This document shows positions 35,000-47,826 of a stretch of DNA of 64,000 bases, in pieces. Position 1 is the stretch's first letter. Each line of letters starts with the position of its first letter. The notes under the pieces are model-generated. The model worked only from the letters and a program-made list of their open reading frames with translations, did no database searches and was not told where the DNA came from. Position numbers and translations under genes: made by a program. The stretch is taken from assembly GCA_905147135.1 (NCBI GenBank), contig LR990049.1, positions 12,355,428 to 12,419,427 of the forward strand, written 5' to 3'. The DNA comes from Blastobasis lacticolella (Eukaryota; Arthropoda; Insecta; Lepidoptera; Blastobasidae).

Positions 35000-36560
35000 A
35001 AAAAATTAGGGATTTTCATAATATGATTAATTAAACATTAAGTACTTAATATTGTTACGAAAAATTTCCAACCGAATAAAAGTCTCCGTCACGGCAGCAA
35101 AAAAACCAGCTCAACTTTTTTTCTATCAGCTTATTGGAATACTTGGTGAAACATTTTGGAAAAATTGTTGAGTGGAAGTTTAATTTTATCCAGTCTCTGC
35201 AAGTCGTACAATATTACTCAAGTTTTAGAAGTTATTTCATTTCTCTTCCTTAGGGATAAAAGTTTGTGCTGATTCCGAACTAATGTTCGAGAAACTACAA
35301 CGTAATTGTATTTCTAAACAATCAAATTTCATATTTATGAGAGTAGGCTATTATTAGTTGCTTAACTTTTGTTTCCAGATAGATGAATGTTATCAATTTG
35401 GGTAATTGGAAGTCTCTAACGCCTACAACTAAATTAGAATATTACAACTTACGAGCAATTCAAAATTCCAAACTGTGTCGGTCTATTTATAACGCTTTCG
35501 GGGTCAAAATACTACACAATGTTTGTTAAATTAAGTATAGAGATTAAACATGAACTGTTTTATTTAAAATTCTACTCATAAACTATCGATGCTACTTTTG
35601 TCAAAAATGTATGATCAAGAGAGATCTTAAGAGAATTAAGCATTTTAAGGAAGAACTTAAAATGCTAAATTTTTCATTATATGAATGGCTCGTTACTGAT
35701 TCTCACATTAAATTATCAGGATAATATTATTTTGGGCTTCGTACGGGTAACCTGAACAAATTATACACCTAAACCTTCCTCATGAAACACTCTGTCTATT
35801 GATGAAAATTAGATGAAAACCCTGTTAGTAGTATTTGAGTTTATCGCGAACAGACAGACGGGTAGCAAGTCGCGGCTTGGGACTTTGTTTTATGATAATT
35901 ATGTAGTGATAGTGATGATTACCAATACCGGTGGTTCAACATATCATGGGATAGTACTTATTATGATTCCAGTGTGCTTCGTTGGTAATTACGCACCAAC
36001 GCTGCGTAATAGCTCCAGTGTGTATATAGGTATGGCCAATGCTCACAAGTTTGATACAATGTTTTTCAATTCATTTGCGAAGGAAAAATATTTTACGATA
36101 GGAATGAAAGTGCAGATTTTATAAAAAAAATGGCTAGTACCTATGTTATTTGTGAGATTTTGTAGACAATGGAAAAATTGTTTTTTGGTACAAGGTGTTC
36201 TCTGTCAAACTACTAATTTTTAGATTCAGCGATATGCAAACCCCGACTAAGATCTCATAGCAACTTGTTACAACTTTTCCTTCGAATTGCCATCTAAGTC
36301 TAATAAAGGAATTGCAGTACATAATGCCTTCAAAACAATAAGAGAGAGACTAACAGATCAACTATATCCAATTACAAGCGGACCCATAGGCCACTAGCTT
36401 GTCAAGATATCTCTTTGAGACACGTAATTTTCCACCCGAGCGGCTTCTAAACCAATAGAATAGGATAAACCCACTTACCCGGGATAAACCTTCTAAACTT
36501 AAGAAACCGTTTTAGATTGCTCCACTAGGTTTACTTAAGTAAATATTGTATTTATTAGAT
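35000..36560. other. No recognised gene
   Basis: AT-rich. The 103-codon ORF at 35813-36124 has no recognised motif; a chance frame is likeliest. Confidence 0.4.
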
Positions 36561-36561
36561 C

Positions 36562-36828
36562 CGTGCCGCCATGTACAATGACTCTTTTCTGTTTTATGTT
36601 TACTTTAGTTGAATACTAACCGATGTTCTTACGGTGAGGGAAAACATCGTGAAGAAACCTGCACATTCAGGTACTGTGTGTAACCATGATCCAATCTTGT
36701 CAGGTTCCCCTGGTAGCAGGGTCATGGAGGTCTGGTGGCAATCGCTCCACTGTAATTACCTGATCTGCCAAATCCTGGATCATGGTCAACGCGGACCCCG
36801 CGCTAGAGCACAACCGAGACATTAACGC
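36562..36828 (+). mobile_element. SINE family A, near-complete copy lacking the tRNA head
   Basis: CCATGTACAATGACTC, TTCTTACGGTGAGGG, CCTGATCTGCCAAATCCTGG and the tail ACAACCGAGACATTAACGC. Confidence 0.85.
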
Positions 36829-36829
36829 A

Positions 36830-37730
36830 AAAAGATATCTTTTTATTCATAGAAAGTAAGGATGTTGTGATGAACACGCCCGGTAGAACTGTACAATTTA
36901 TTTGGGAAAGTCCTTACTCTAAAATTAACGTACATCAACACTGTTTAGGGATATTTATCTAACATTTATTGATGTAAGTAAAAAAAGTATCAATCCTAAG
37001 GAAAAGATTTTGGAAGTTTGCGGGCACATTTGCGCTCATTATTCAAAATCAATTGAAAACAAAATAATGTTAAACAAAACCCATGCTTTGCGTTTAAATT
37101 GAATTTTAACTACGATTGCTTTATTTATTGATTTCATTAAGAGTTGTTTTTGCGGATTGCAATGAGTTCGTTTTTAATTCCCTAAAGTAATATTGACTTA
37201 CTACGTCGAAATATCGAGGTAAAAATAATATCAACCGTGATAATAAACCCGATAAGTAGTGAATAATCACGAAAGTCTTAAAATCTTTAAGTATTAATTT
37301 ACTTTACTATTTATAATAGGTACTTTACGCCCGAACGGTTCGAATATTACAACCTGTATATAAATTTATACAGCGTGCAATGTTGGTGGGAATGTGAAAC
37401 GTGCTCTGTATGGGAATTATCATCGAAATACGAATAAATGAGCCGCATTGAGTAAGCTAATATTGCAGGTAATTGTAATTTACTATTGATTGTGATTGGT
37501 TAAATATATTCAGTTGTGAAACGATTTACCGATGGACGCAGAACGTTGTTAGCTATCTTCGTTAACCTACATTCGCCAAACAAATATCAGCTTTATTTCC
37601 CAGTCTATTCCCGCGATTACCTATGCAGATGCTTTGTAAAAGTTAGAGACTATTAATAGTTTCAATATTCAAACAACTAAACCTATTTATCATAAATGTT
37701 GATTAAGTGGATTGGTAATGATCGAATCTA
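36830..37730. other. No recognised gene
   Basis: AT-rich sequence; nothing recognised on either strand. Confidence 0.4.
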
Positions 37731-37734
37731 TTCA

Positions 37735-37855
37735 TATTCCTTTGGGAGCAGATTCCGGAGGTCAGATGGCAGTCGCTCGACTGTCATTATCTGATCTGCC
37801 AAATCCTGGATCATTGTCAAGGCGCACAATCGGAACGCTATCGCCAAGATAATTA
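37735..37855 (+). mobile_element. SINE family A, 3' fragment
   Basis: AGGTCAGATGGCAGTCGCTC, then GATCTGCCAAATCCTGGATC and a short RTE-like tail. Confidence 0.75.
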
Positions 37856-38678
37856 TTATTATTATCGATTAAGTTTACTTTCCAATAAATAGATATCGAT
37901 AAAGCGGACTAACTTTAAAATGTTGATGGTACCTAAGGTACTTATACGGAGAGAGTTTCGCTTGTAACAAACCATAATAAAAATTTCATATTCTACACGA
38001 ATGTTGTTGTGGAGAAAACTAGATTAAGCTATAAAGTTACAATAAGCAATATACACATTATCGATTTTGTGGAGAAACAAAGCATTATCAATTTTGTGCA
38101 AAAGAAAAGACTCATCTATACCCACAAACACAACACCCCGCCTAGAGATCCAACAGTTAATACATAGTAGGTTTGTAAGGATCTACGTCTTATAAGCTGT
38201 TACGGCCGCAAGATCCCAGTACAGCCCGCCAAGTACTACTAGAAGCTATTGCCCAGTCAATATAGTTCCTCCGGGTGCCATAATGTTGTCTAGTCGCCGG
38301 TAAACCCTCGTTTTAATAACTAAACCGCCAACGGCAAATAGAAAAGTCAGCCAGTCTAAGCTGAACCTAAACGGTGCCTATGTTTGTGTAAATTGTTAAT
38401 TCGCTTTGAAATTGTTTAGTTTCAGAAAGGGGTGTAGGCCGTACGCGTTGGGATAGTGACTATAATAGGTACGGTACCTGGTACATACCATACATAGGTA
38501 CGGTGTCTGGTAAATGATGTTTTTTTAGAGGCAAATTCAAATTGAAATTGAAATTTTTCAGACTCCAGGTTCTCACAAAGGCTGTGTATGTTGGAAGCTT
38601 TATATTGATATTTAACGAAATGATGTGACCTTTGTGTGAACAAATAAATCAAATATTTATTTATTTATTTTGTTTAGT

Positions 38679-39138
38679 GTCAGTGAAACTAGTTTTTTAA
38701 ATTATATTGGAAATATAATTTTATGACATTTATGTTTGAATATGGTTTCGTTCATGTGGCCGTCGTGTGTTTATAAACTTAATTGATCGACCAAAAGTGA
38801 GCTTTATCGCCGAACTTAATTTTCTTTTGGAAAATAAATGAAAATCATGGAATAATTTCACGTTGGCTACCGAGATTGTGTGATCTAACTCCAATTACAT
38901 TATTTTCTTTGGAGATATGTAAAGTCACTTTTCTACACCAATGAACCAAAGACGATCGGATACAACATTCCGTGTGTTATTAGCAAAATACGGCCGCAAT
39001 TACTGCGAAAAGATGTATGAAAATAGGATAACCAGTTTGGCTCATCTACGTGCCAGTCACGGCAGCCACGTTGCCGAAATCATATTCAAACACAAATGCC
39101 ATAAAATTATATTTCCAATAAAGCTTGTTTCACTGATA
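38679..39138. mobile_element. Long-terminal-inverted-repeat element, copy 2
   Basis: The left end TCAGTGAAACTAG...GGAAATATAATTTTATGAC...GTGGCCGTCGTG and the reverse complement of the right end TCAGTGAAACAAGC...GGAAATATAATTTTATGGC...GTGGCTGCCGTG pair over about 90 bp. Length is about 460 bp, non-coding. The ORF crossing it (38941-39273) is a by-product of the right arm. Confidence 0.75.
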
Positions 39139-39968
39139 CAAAATACTTTTTTCTTTGTTTTATTTTATTTAAAGGTCTCCGCTTCTAAAAAACACCTATA
39201 CATGCTAAAAACACAGTTCTTAAATATTACACTTGATGAAAAATACTCGTATATAAGATGTTACAATTCATAGATATCTGCCGCTATACATCACATCTCA
39301 CATCTCGATTCAAGGATACAAATGCCGGGAGGCGATAGCACATGAAAAAATAAAAAAAAATGCATATCTATATGTGGAAGAGGTTTATTCTAGAAAACAT
39401 CGTGATTCTAAACCGAATCTTCTAGAACTGTAGGTAAGTACAACATATTTGGGAAAAGTGCCATTATATTGTACAAGACTTGAAACAATGTCCCGTCACA
39501 TTCTCCATTTAAATTCTGTCAAAATCATCATCAACTCACTATTTACAAACCAGCCAGTACGAAACTGAGGCCAAACAACAACGACGGGAATACAATCAAC
39601 CTCACGCAGAGAAAACGAACACGTTTCCTCCAAACGGGTACATTAAACACAAAAGCCTGAGGTCACGCTAACGTGTGAAATTAATTAGCCAATAAAATAC
39701 GTTTGGGCACCGACAGTAAAATAGAGCCATCAAGTGGCGAGCGGGAGTCCCCGTGCGATCGTAATTTGGAACCTTGTTCCTTATATAATAACCAGCTGAC
39801 GGCTATTCTGGTAGGGAATAAAGGGAATCAATGGAACGTCTCGCTTTAATACACAAATGTCGGGAGACGATAGCGCCGTTATGCTCTGATGAAAAGGTTC
39901 GAAAGAATGCCTAGCTGTGTAGGTTTTTTTGCTTTAGTCTACCTGATGGAAAAGTGATACCGTCGTCC

Positions 39969-40222
39969 AGGCGAGTGTTCATCAGACGTTTCAGTCCGGT
40001 CTGGTTTTGTTTGGAGTAATTAAATTTATTATTTTTATCAGGCTTTTGGGCCCGCAGTTATAAATTCAATTTTAAAAATGATTTTTTCCGACTGTCCCAA
40101 AACCATTTCTAAGGACATTTTTAACTGCGGGCCCAAACGCCTAGGGATTTATTATAATGCATCAGTCGTTTCGGCCCGCGGACCAAAACCCGACCAGGTC
40201 GCATCGTCTGAACACTCGTCAG
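39969..40222. mobile_element. Foldback element (MITE-like)
   Basis: Two nested inverted repeats: outer GAGTGTTCA...CAGACG (39972-39988) against 40205-40220, and inner GGGCCCGCAGTTA (40048-40060) against TAACTGCGGGCCC (40121-40133). Between them TCCGGTCTGGTTTTG pairs loosely with CAAAACCCGACCAGG. No coding content or clear target duplication. Confidence 0.6.
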
Positions 40223-40264
40223 GGCAAACGGGATCAGATGTCACCGACAGACGAAACTAGATCA

Positions 40265-42540
40265 GACAAGAGATTAGAGGTAGACTGGAACAGTATAAAA
40301 TCAAGCTAACAATAGCGCTTTTAAAGTGGTTTTAGCAACTAACGGGTGTAGTAAGCTCCATAAATACGTACACTTGTTTGTAAATCGTAAATAAAACATA
40401 ACGTCATGCCTTTTCCCTTAGCGGTTGGGCACAGGGTAGGGCGAGATTCCATTGTTCCACTACGGTCTTTACACCCCTCTCTATCTTCTTCGTAAATCTT
40501 CCAAGTTGAAATTAGTTCTAGTGCGAATACGAGGCGCGTACCACTATGTACCTACTAGAAAATTAACTACCTATTCAAAGTTTTTTTTTCTGAGAAGAAA
40601 ATGAACTATATCAACATAATGACTGCGGTTATGAGGTATTCAAATAAACGGGGTCACGTAGGCATATAAGTAAAGCAGAATGTGTCGGTTCAAGCCAAGA
40701 CATTTCGTGTAACACCCCGCAAGAACTCATATAGAGGATCACAGAAAGCTTCGCTGCCAACTGGAGTGATATATTTCCTAGTGTGGCTTGCTGTGACAGT
40801 TCTAAGAATCGGAATCTAAGAGAGCAGTAAACAACAGCGGGAAAACGTTACAATCTACACGAAACTCTTTATACAATAAGTATGAGTTTAGGAAACTCTG
40901 AACCCCATTATTTAATCAACGTACGTGCATTAGGTACCTATGATTCCAATTTTTTTTTAAATGGTCTAACGTATAGGTGTGCCTGTGTAACTTTCGCAAA
41001 AGTTGCTCGGTTTCAGTCGGGAAATTTCGGACAAACGCCCCTTGATTTTACATTTTTTTGCGGTCCAGCCCCGACCGGCCCAGTACGTGCCTCGTGTGGG
41101 CCACGGAATTTTCCAAGGTTATATGAAAGTGCACGCACGGAAGGTTTTGCTGAGGTGCTTATCCGTACCGATCCCTTTCTTTCCTCCTTAACATTCAGGA
41201 CATTACTGCAAATGCGAAGTGACACCAGCAAGCCGACAGCCCTTTTTGTGGACGCCGTGCGGGTAACTTGTCTTGAATAACTACATAGCGGTCGCTAGAA
41301 GAACAAAAATGTTTCCTAGGAATTTTAGAATATAAGGCAGTAATATTATGTGTAATATTAAGTAATCTAACTTCGAAAGAGACCGACAAGTCGTAAAATA
41401 CACAATGACTAAAACTACCTACCCTTAGCCGCTGTCCTAACTGTCAACTTTCGTGTGACCATGGTCGAGCAAGGGGCGGTTCTGAGGTCTCCTACGGATT
41501 GTCGTACGATCAAACTCGTACGATCGTTGCCAATCAGGACAGCGCCGATGTGTAAAAAATATAAAGACGCCCATGCTTTTTCTAATGTCGAAAATGATGT
41601 GCCAATCTTATTAACCCTATATCAAACAGTCCATGCTTGACTTGAGCTTTCTTCACATATGTGGAGGGAATTGGTATAATCTGCATGGTTCATGTTGGAA
41701 GTCCTAGTTTTGAAAATACTCAACAGAAAACGCTACTTCCCGTTTCCGAAATACAAATAAAAAAATACCATATCGGAAAAAATTACCCTAAAATGTCCAA
41801 CCAGTCTCCGGGTCCCCAGCGTCACCTTGGTCAATCTCGCTTCGCAACTGTATTTCCTAACACCCCAAGGGCCTGTTGGCACCTCTAACAGCAGCGAGGT
41901 TGTTGCGGTGCGGTGACCGTTGAGTACTTTGAGGTCGACAATCGGAGATTGCTAAACCTTGGTCATCAGTCTGGCAAACACTGTCTCACTAGAGACCAAT
42001 GCCGCTACAGTGCGATTACAGGTTTATATTATTCGCCTTTTACGATACGTATCAATAGACGATTTATCATACACATAGGTACGACGATTTTTTTTCTCTA
42101 CCTATAACGTCAAGGCCCGACTGCGTAGGCTCAGGCAATATTAAAAACCTTTGTCGAAAATATGTTGCTTGATAAGATGAACTTTATAAAGAAAAAAGAC
42201 TGGTACAACAGTGGGCCCGTACTAAAGACGTTGCCATTATAATCCAGGCAATTGAGGCACCTCTGGCCCGCATTGGTACTACATCGATGTTTAGTGAATA
42301 TGTTTAAATATAGGTAAGTAATTATATTCAGACTAAATGGCACTGTTTTACTCACGAGTAAGTTTGAAAGTTTATTTGACCCGATCCGTAATATTGCCGT
42401 AGTGTAGTTACGCTTGATACATTAATTTACTAGAAACCTATTAGTTCTAGGAATTTGAATTTCGCAGCTAGGTAGAACATTTGTGGCTCCTCAGAGTGAT
42501 TATTAATATCATCTATTACGTACCTACAAGTAGAGCAGAA
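40265..42540. other. No supported gene
   Basis: ORFs of 132 (40882-41280), 75 and 74 codons lack recognised motifs. A CGTACGATC inverted pair lies near 41503-41527. Confidence 0.4.
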
Positions 42541-42816
42541 AAAACTAATATATTTATTTATTTATTTATTTAACATTTATTGTGCACAATAAATAGTATA
42601 CAAAATAGACATACAGAAAAAATCACAACAGGTACAGCTTATTTCTAAAGAAATATCTATCAGCCGACCAACGGAAGAGAGAGGTCAAAATCGAGAGGCA
42701 GATGGCGTGCACCTTAAATTTACTTACCTACTATAGTACAACTAAATATAAATACATACACCATACATAATAGTACATAATACATACATATATAAATATA
42801 TATATACATATACATA

Positions 42817-43008
42817 TTATGGATAACAAATGGAAAGATAGTGCTCTTTTACTCGTTTTTTAAACGTATCAGGCGAAGGACTGGTACGTACAGTATGCGG
42901 CAGCGAATTCCACAATCTAGCCGCATGAACAGAAAAGGAGTTGGAATAACATTCGGAGTGATGAGGAGGAATGGAGAGCAGTGCCTTGACGCTAGAGCGA
43001 CAGGGCAT
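42817..43008 (-). pseudogene. LINE ORF2 C-terminal piece
   Basis: HAARLWNSLPHTVRTSPSP, then DTFKKRVKEHYLSI and stop, is the typical C-terminal end of this kind of LINE ORF2, here out of frame with the RT above it. Confidence 0.85.
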
Positions 43009-43146
43009 GTCTTGGGAACGGGAAAAATTAAAACGATCACGAAGGTAGGAAGGAGCTCGAGGATTATAGAGAACATTATAAAGGACTCAAAGGATGTGAA
43101 TATTCCTGCGATGGCGGATTGGAAGCCACTTGAGTTGGGCCCGATA

Positions 43147-44319
43147 TTAGGAGATGTGGTCGTACTTGCGTAAGCCAAATATAAATCGGATATCAAGATT
43201 TTGGAGCCGCTCAAGCTTATTCAATAATTCTTCCGTAGCGTCGAGATAACAGGAGTCGGCGTAGTCTAATAAGGGAAGAATTAGTGTTTGGACGAGAGAG
43301 ATCTTAGCATTCAAGGGCAGAAAATATTGGAGACGCTTAAGTGAGTGCAGTGTGTGGTGAACCTTCCTGCTGACATTGTTCACTTGGGACGCCCATGACA
43401 AGTTTGTGTCCAGAACTACCCCCAAATTTTTGGCAGTTGTTGTATATGGGATAATTGAGCCATCATATATAACCGAGGGCAATGTTGACATCCTTAATCG
43501 CTTACACATATAGGTACTGCCAACCAACATCACCTTCGATTTATTTGGGTTAACAAGCAGACCGTAGTCTCTTGCCCAATTGCAAACACTGGCAAGAACA
43601 GAGTTGAAGTAGTTGACAGCACCATCAATATCATCGAGATCGAAATGGTGATACAGCTGCAGATCGTCTGCATATAGATGGAAATTACAATGGATTATCG
43701 AGGTGACAGTATTTATAAAAATGGAGAAGAGGAGAGGAGAAAGAACGCCACCCTGAGGCACGCCAGCAACGAGGTCACACCAGTTTGAGTTGGACTCATT
43801 CAAGCAGACACGCTGCGTACGGCCCCTAAGATAGGAGTCGAACCAAGATAATGCAGAAGAGGATACATTAAGTGAACGAAGGACAGCAAGGAGAATGTCA
43901 AAATCCACGGTGTTAAAGGCACTACTAAAGTCCAGTAAGGCAAGCACAGTTAACGACTTATTTTCAAAAGCCCAACGAATGTCGTCTGTGACTTTAAGAA
44001 GCGCGGTAACAGTGCTGTGACCAGAGCGGAAACCAGACTGATAAAGTGATAATAAGTTATTAATTAACATAAAATGTGTTAGTTGCTTGTGGGCAATATG
44101 CTCAAGGACTTTGGAGAGGAACGGTAAAATTGAGATGGGTCGGAAGTGGGCAGGAGATGAGGGACTGGGAATCTTGGGGAGAGGAATGACGTTAGCATGT
44201 TTCCACGCTGTGGGGAATGAGCTATTTTCCAAGGAGAAATTTAAAATGTGAGTTAGTATAGGTAATAGCTCAGGAAGGAGAAGAGAGATCATACGGGATG
44301 ATAAGCAATCATAACCCAC
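43147..44319 (-). pseudogene. LINE reverse transcriptase domain
   Basis: 390 codons with HANVIPLPKI, FRPISILPFLSKVLEHI, YQSGFRSGHSTVTALL, LLDFSSAFNTVDFD (catalytic Asp), GVPQGGVLSPLLFSIFINTV, FHLYADDLQLYH (catalytic YADD) and a thumb region. All three catalytic aspartates are intact. The frame breaks before the C-terminal domain. Confidence 0.92.
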
Positions 44320-44550
44320 GGCAGTAGATGTTATAGATAAAATGTGTTTAAAATATAAAGTAATCCTTTGATTAATATATCATGTTTAATAGGTTCTAAT
44401 TAAGAAAATTATGTAAACTTCAGGAAAATAATCATGGACTTTTAGTTACCATGGTAAAGTTGACATAGAGCTGTCATGTTATTTTAAATTTTACTCGTAT
44501 CCTAGCATAGCCTCGTAAGATGAAGGAGGCTATGATCCTAGACAAAAATG

Positions 44551-45410
44551 TTATACGGCAGACAAACAAGCAAGCGGGGCACCTGATGGAAAGTGGTCAC
44601 CGCCGCCTATGGACTTCAGCAACACCAGGGGAGTCACCAATGCGTTGCTCGCCTCTGAAGAGACTCTTATATACCTCTTGAACGATCCCATGTCATAGTC
44701 CATAGGAAACACTGTGGCTGGAAGCACATTCCACATCCGAATCGTACGAGCAAGAAACGTTCTTTTGAACCTTCGCGTCATAACCAACAGAAGGTCTACG
44801 TAGTGAGGATGAGTACCCAGCCCACGGCGAGTGGTGCTATGGCGGAATTGTGCTGTGGTCACCAGATCGAAAAGCTCCTCGGAACACTCCCCACTGTACA
44901 GCCGATATAACACACACAGGGAGCCAAAGTCCTTTCGGTTTGCCAGTGGTTCCAACTTGCTTCTTTGTATGGGATCATAGACAATTCGTACGGCTCGTCT
45001 CTGTACGGAGTCCAGAGGATTAAGCAGGTCGGCAGTTTCGCCGGCCCAAAGATGGATCCAATACTCCATATGAGGCCGCACTTGTGCCTTGTACAGCAGC
45101 AGGCGCTGCCCTGGGGTGAAGTATCGCTTTGACCGGTTAAGCACTCCAAGCTTTTTCGAAGCCAGTTTGGCCTTGCCTTCCAGGTGACTCCGGAATCGCA
45201 CGCTATCCGATATGTCGAAACCGGGGATCCCGATACTTTTTAAGATGGAGAGGGGTGTTCCTTGAAACTGCACCACTATGTCAAAAGGATCTTTTTTGGC
45301 GGAAAATGCGCAGAATGTCTTCGAGGGGTTGAATTGGACCAGGTTTAGTCTGCCCCACTGAGCAATTATTTCGAACACCAAAGTTTGAAAATAATGAATC
45401 ATTTGTACAT
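44551..45410 (-). mobile_element. LINE 3' fragment: end of RT, C-terminus and 3' end
   Basis: One minus-strand frame (45465-44551) covers the end of the RT and the thumb (WGRLNLVQFNPSKTFCAF, KKLGVLNRSKRYFTPGQRLL, RPHMEYWIHLWAG, LDSVQRRAVRIV) and the C-terminus (FLARTIRMWNVLPATVFP). It then runs through the 3' signature TAGGCGGCGGTGACCACTTT. It is 5'-truncated at about 45410, where a different repeat begins. Reference copy for the many 3' scraps in the window. Confidence 0.88.
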
Positions 45411-45575
45411 AGTATAACACAAAGTCGCTTTCCGCGTTGTGTCCTGTGTATATATCTATGTACACTGAAATCTTTTAAACTACGCAATTATTTATAGAGT
45501 GATTTAAGAGGATTTGGAAAAGGGTCGGTAGAAGTAAAGTAGGTGTACGCAAACGAAGTCGCGCGGGGTCCACTA
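45400..45575 (+). repeat. Interspersed repeat with TTTTAAACTACGCAA core, copy 2
   Basis: AGTATAACACAAAGTCGC, GAAATCTTTTAAACTACGC and GAGTGATTTAAGAGG match 24925-25110. It abuts the LINE truncation point. Confidence 0.6.
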
Positions 45576-45579
45576 GTTT

Positions 45580-46265
45580 GAACAAGTTCCTAAAAGACCA
45601 AAACCATTATTTTATTTTACTTTATTTAACAAAAAAAATCCCTAAACGGTCCCTGGTTTCAAACAAAACCACAATAACTTCTCTAAATGGTTTATGTTTC
45701 ATGTGGAACCACTCCTACAGCCAAACCCAAATTAATGAACAAATGAATATCACACTTACTCCGTCCTTAGGCACCTCTAAACCTATACCGATACCAAAAA
45801 TTAAAATTCTACAAAAATAAGTTCTACACTATAAAGGGTCAAGTACACAGAGTAAAAAAAAATTACCGGTCTATGAAGGTAGCTAACTTTCGAATGTTTT
45901 TGGTTAAGTATATGGGCAAAAGAAACGGCAACTTCACACCTACTTAAATCCCTATTACCGAAAGTAAAACCACCGAGTTACTTAGTTCAACCACTGACGG
46001 CGGCTTATAGAGCTCTTTATAAATTCTTAATACATATTTATTCAGTATTACTCGCTATGGCACTAACATAGAACATCCTATCACGACGTGGACTATAAAT
46101 TGGATTTCATTTCTACGCGATCTGCCTCGTGAAAAAGAAAAATTGCAATGTTCAGTGACTCTTTTGTTCTTAATGTTTTTGACTTGATCTAGCGAAGTAG
46201 GAGCTCTACGGTAGAGCTATTACGAATAGTACGAGTAATTTATTTCATATTTACAATATTAATTT
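45580..46265. other. No recognised gene
   Basis: An 80-codon ORF (45578-45820) has low-complexity, Lys/Thr-rich content and no recognised family. Confidence 0.4.
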
Positions 46266-46270
46266 TTTTA

Positions 46271-46430
46271 CCAATATCTATGTCAGATGTGGTTTGTCAG
46301 ATTTTCGTAAAATATATAATTTTAAAGTTGCTCCGGTCTTAAATATTATAATGCTAAAGCCTTGTTAAAAATGGCACTTTTACACGATATATTTTAACGA
46401 AAATCTGACAAATCACAGACTTAGCTATTG
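46271..46430. mobile_element. Foldback MITE, possibly PIF/Harbinger-type
   Basis: The left arm CCAATATCTATGTCAG...TTTGTCAGATTTTCG and the reverse complement of the right arm CCAATAGCTAAGTCTG...TTTGTCAGATTTTCG pair over about 45 bp. TTA flanks both ends (46268-46270 and 46431-46433), fitting the 3-bp TWA duplication of Harbinger-type elements. Confidence 0.65.
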
Positions 46431-46969
46431 GTTACTGAATCACGTCTACTTTCATCGGCTTTGATAGTGTAATATTAATAATATGATGGAACTACGTTTG
46501 TATTAAGCGCGCTCGGGAATAGTGATTACGGAAAACCTTAAAATATATTAGAGCTATGTAAAAAACCGGTTGCTGTTTGGCAGTTTATCACACCGATCGT
46601 CCTTCACATGCGTGTAAATTAAACAGACGGTACCTAAAGTGGATAGTTGTCAAACATTTATTTGTGAACTCAGCGGATTGTGATAATGCTTTTTGCGCTT
46701 CCACACATTAGGTTCACGAACAAAGTATTGAAATCATCATCTAAAATCTATAAAAACGATTTTATCCAGTAAGTAATCGGTTAAAACCAGTGCTGAAAAT
46801 TGTTATCGGTTCACATCCCTATTTGGGAAACACACCTCTTAAACGTAAAGTTCGCCTCTTAATACGTGATTTGTGCTTTATACTACCTACTGCAGTGCAG
46901 ATGCTCACAGTAGGAGAAGCAAGAAGTATAATCACTGCATCCATTTTGTACTACTTACCTAGTTAACTT

Positions 46970-47190
46970 ACGATCTGAATGGTTCAGCAGAGGTCCCGTA
47001 TTAGATTCCCGGTCGAGCGGAAATTGAAATGATAAATTTTAATTTCTGTTAGGTACGGGTCTGGGTGTCACATGTAAAACAAGTATGTATTTAAAAAAGT
47101 ATATAAGTCGTTTATCAGTTATCTAGACAACAGGCTTTGCTTACTTTGGAGCTAGATAGCGCTGTGTGAATTGTCCAAGCATATTTATTT
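46970..47190 (+). mobile_element. SINE family B, copy with internal deletion in the tRNA head
   Basis: GATCTGAATGGTTCAGC joins directly to AGAGGTCCCG with loss of the anticodon region. The body follows (AATTTCTGTTAGGTACGGG, CTTTGCTTACTTTGGAGC, AGATAGCGCTGTGTGAATTG). Confidence 0.82.
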
Positions 47191-47307
47191 AGTTTTTTAT
47201 CGCTACTCCTATTATACCTTCAATAAAAGGTTTATCAAATTTACCGCAATAGTTTAGCTGCGAAAATGTACCAAACACTTTTTAATTCTACGTCTCGCTA
47301 TCCTGCT

Positions 47308-47355
47308 AAAGAAACTACTTACTAAAGTAAGTAAACGTTGGTAAGTAGTTTCTTT
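47308..47355. repeat. 15-bp perfect inverted repeat
   Basis: AAAGAAACTACTTAC (47308-47322) and GTAAGTAGTTTCTTT (47341-47355). Confidence 0.9.
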
Positions 47356-47699
47356 ACGCTATCTTAAAAATCGACGGAGCACAGAGCGATGTCAACAGGA
47401 ACATTACAGGGAGGTACCTGCCGGTTCTTGGAAGTCGCCCTCAGAGCTCAGACGGCATTCCGCGGTGGAGATAAACGAGAACACTCTGTAAATGGAAAAG
47501 TAACGGGTCAGTAAACCCGTGATTTTTTTTTCGCGTTTCCCGACGTGATAAATGGATAGGAACGCAGCGCCGGACGCCGCCTAGACTCGACCGAGTGCCA
47601 ATGACGCGAGAAATTGCTGTTATTTCTCTCATTTGGTTGGCAGCCTTGGTAGTTGGAGCTGTTTTTTGCTTATCTGTATGGGAGAGAAGATTAATTATT

Positions 47700-47800
47700 T
47701 TGATGGCCTGAGGGGTTTAGTTGGTCAACGTGCCGGTCTGCTACGCAAAGGTCCCGGAGTCGATTCCCGGCTGAGCAGAAATTTAAATGATGAATAAACA
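47700..47800 (+). mobile_element. SINE family B, 3'-truncated tRNA-Gly-like head
   Basis: GATGGCCTGAGGGGTTTAG, GGTCTGCTACGC and CGATTCCCGGCTGAGC, ending after about 100 bases. Confidence 0.8.
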
Positions 47801-47826
47801 TATTGTTATTATTTTATTAATATATC

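Larger units (their letters stand above)
42541..44370 (-). mobile_element. 5'-truncated LINE (CR1/L2-like), reverse transcriptase to 3' tail
   Basis: On the minus strand the reading frame runs in from about 44365, covers most of the RT (44319-43147), shifts frame near 43150-43200, and ends with a C-terminal piece (43008-42817). The 3' end (CTATTTATTGTGCACAATAA) is followed by (AAAT)n at 42547-42572. Endonuclease and ORF1 are absent, as in common 5' truncation. Confidence 0.9.

Noticed and set aside
40882..41280. 132-codon plus-strand ORF
   Set aside because: Longest frame in an unassigned area but with no recognised motif and several overlapping frames on both strands.
42841..43173. 110-codon plus-strand ORF
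   Set aside because: Antisense to the LINE C-terminal region on the minus strand.
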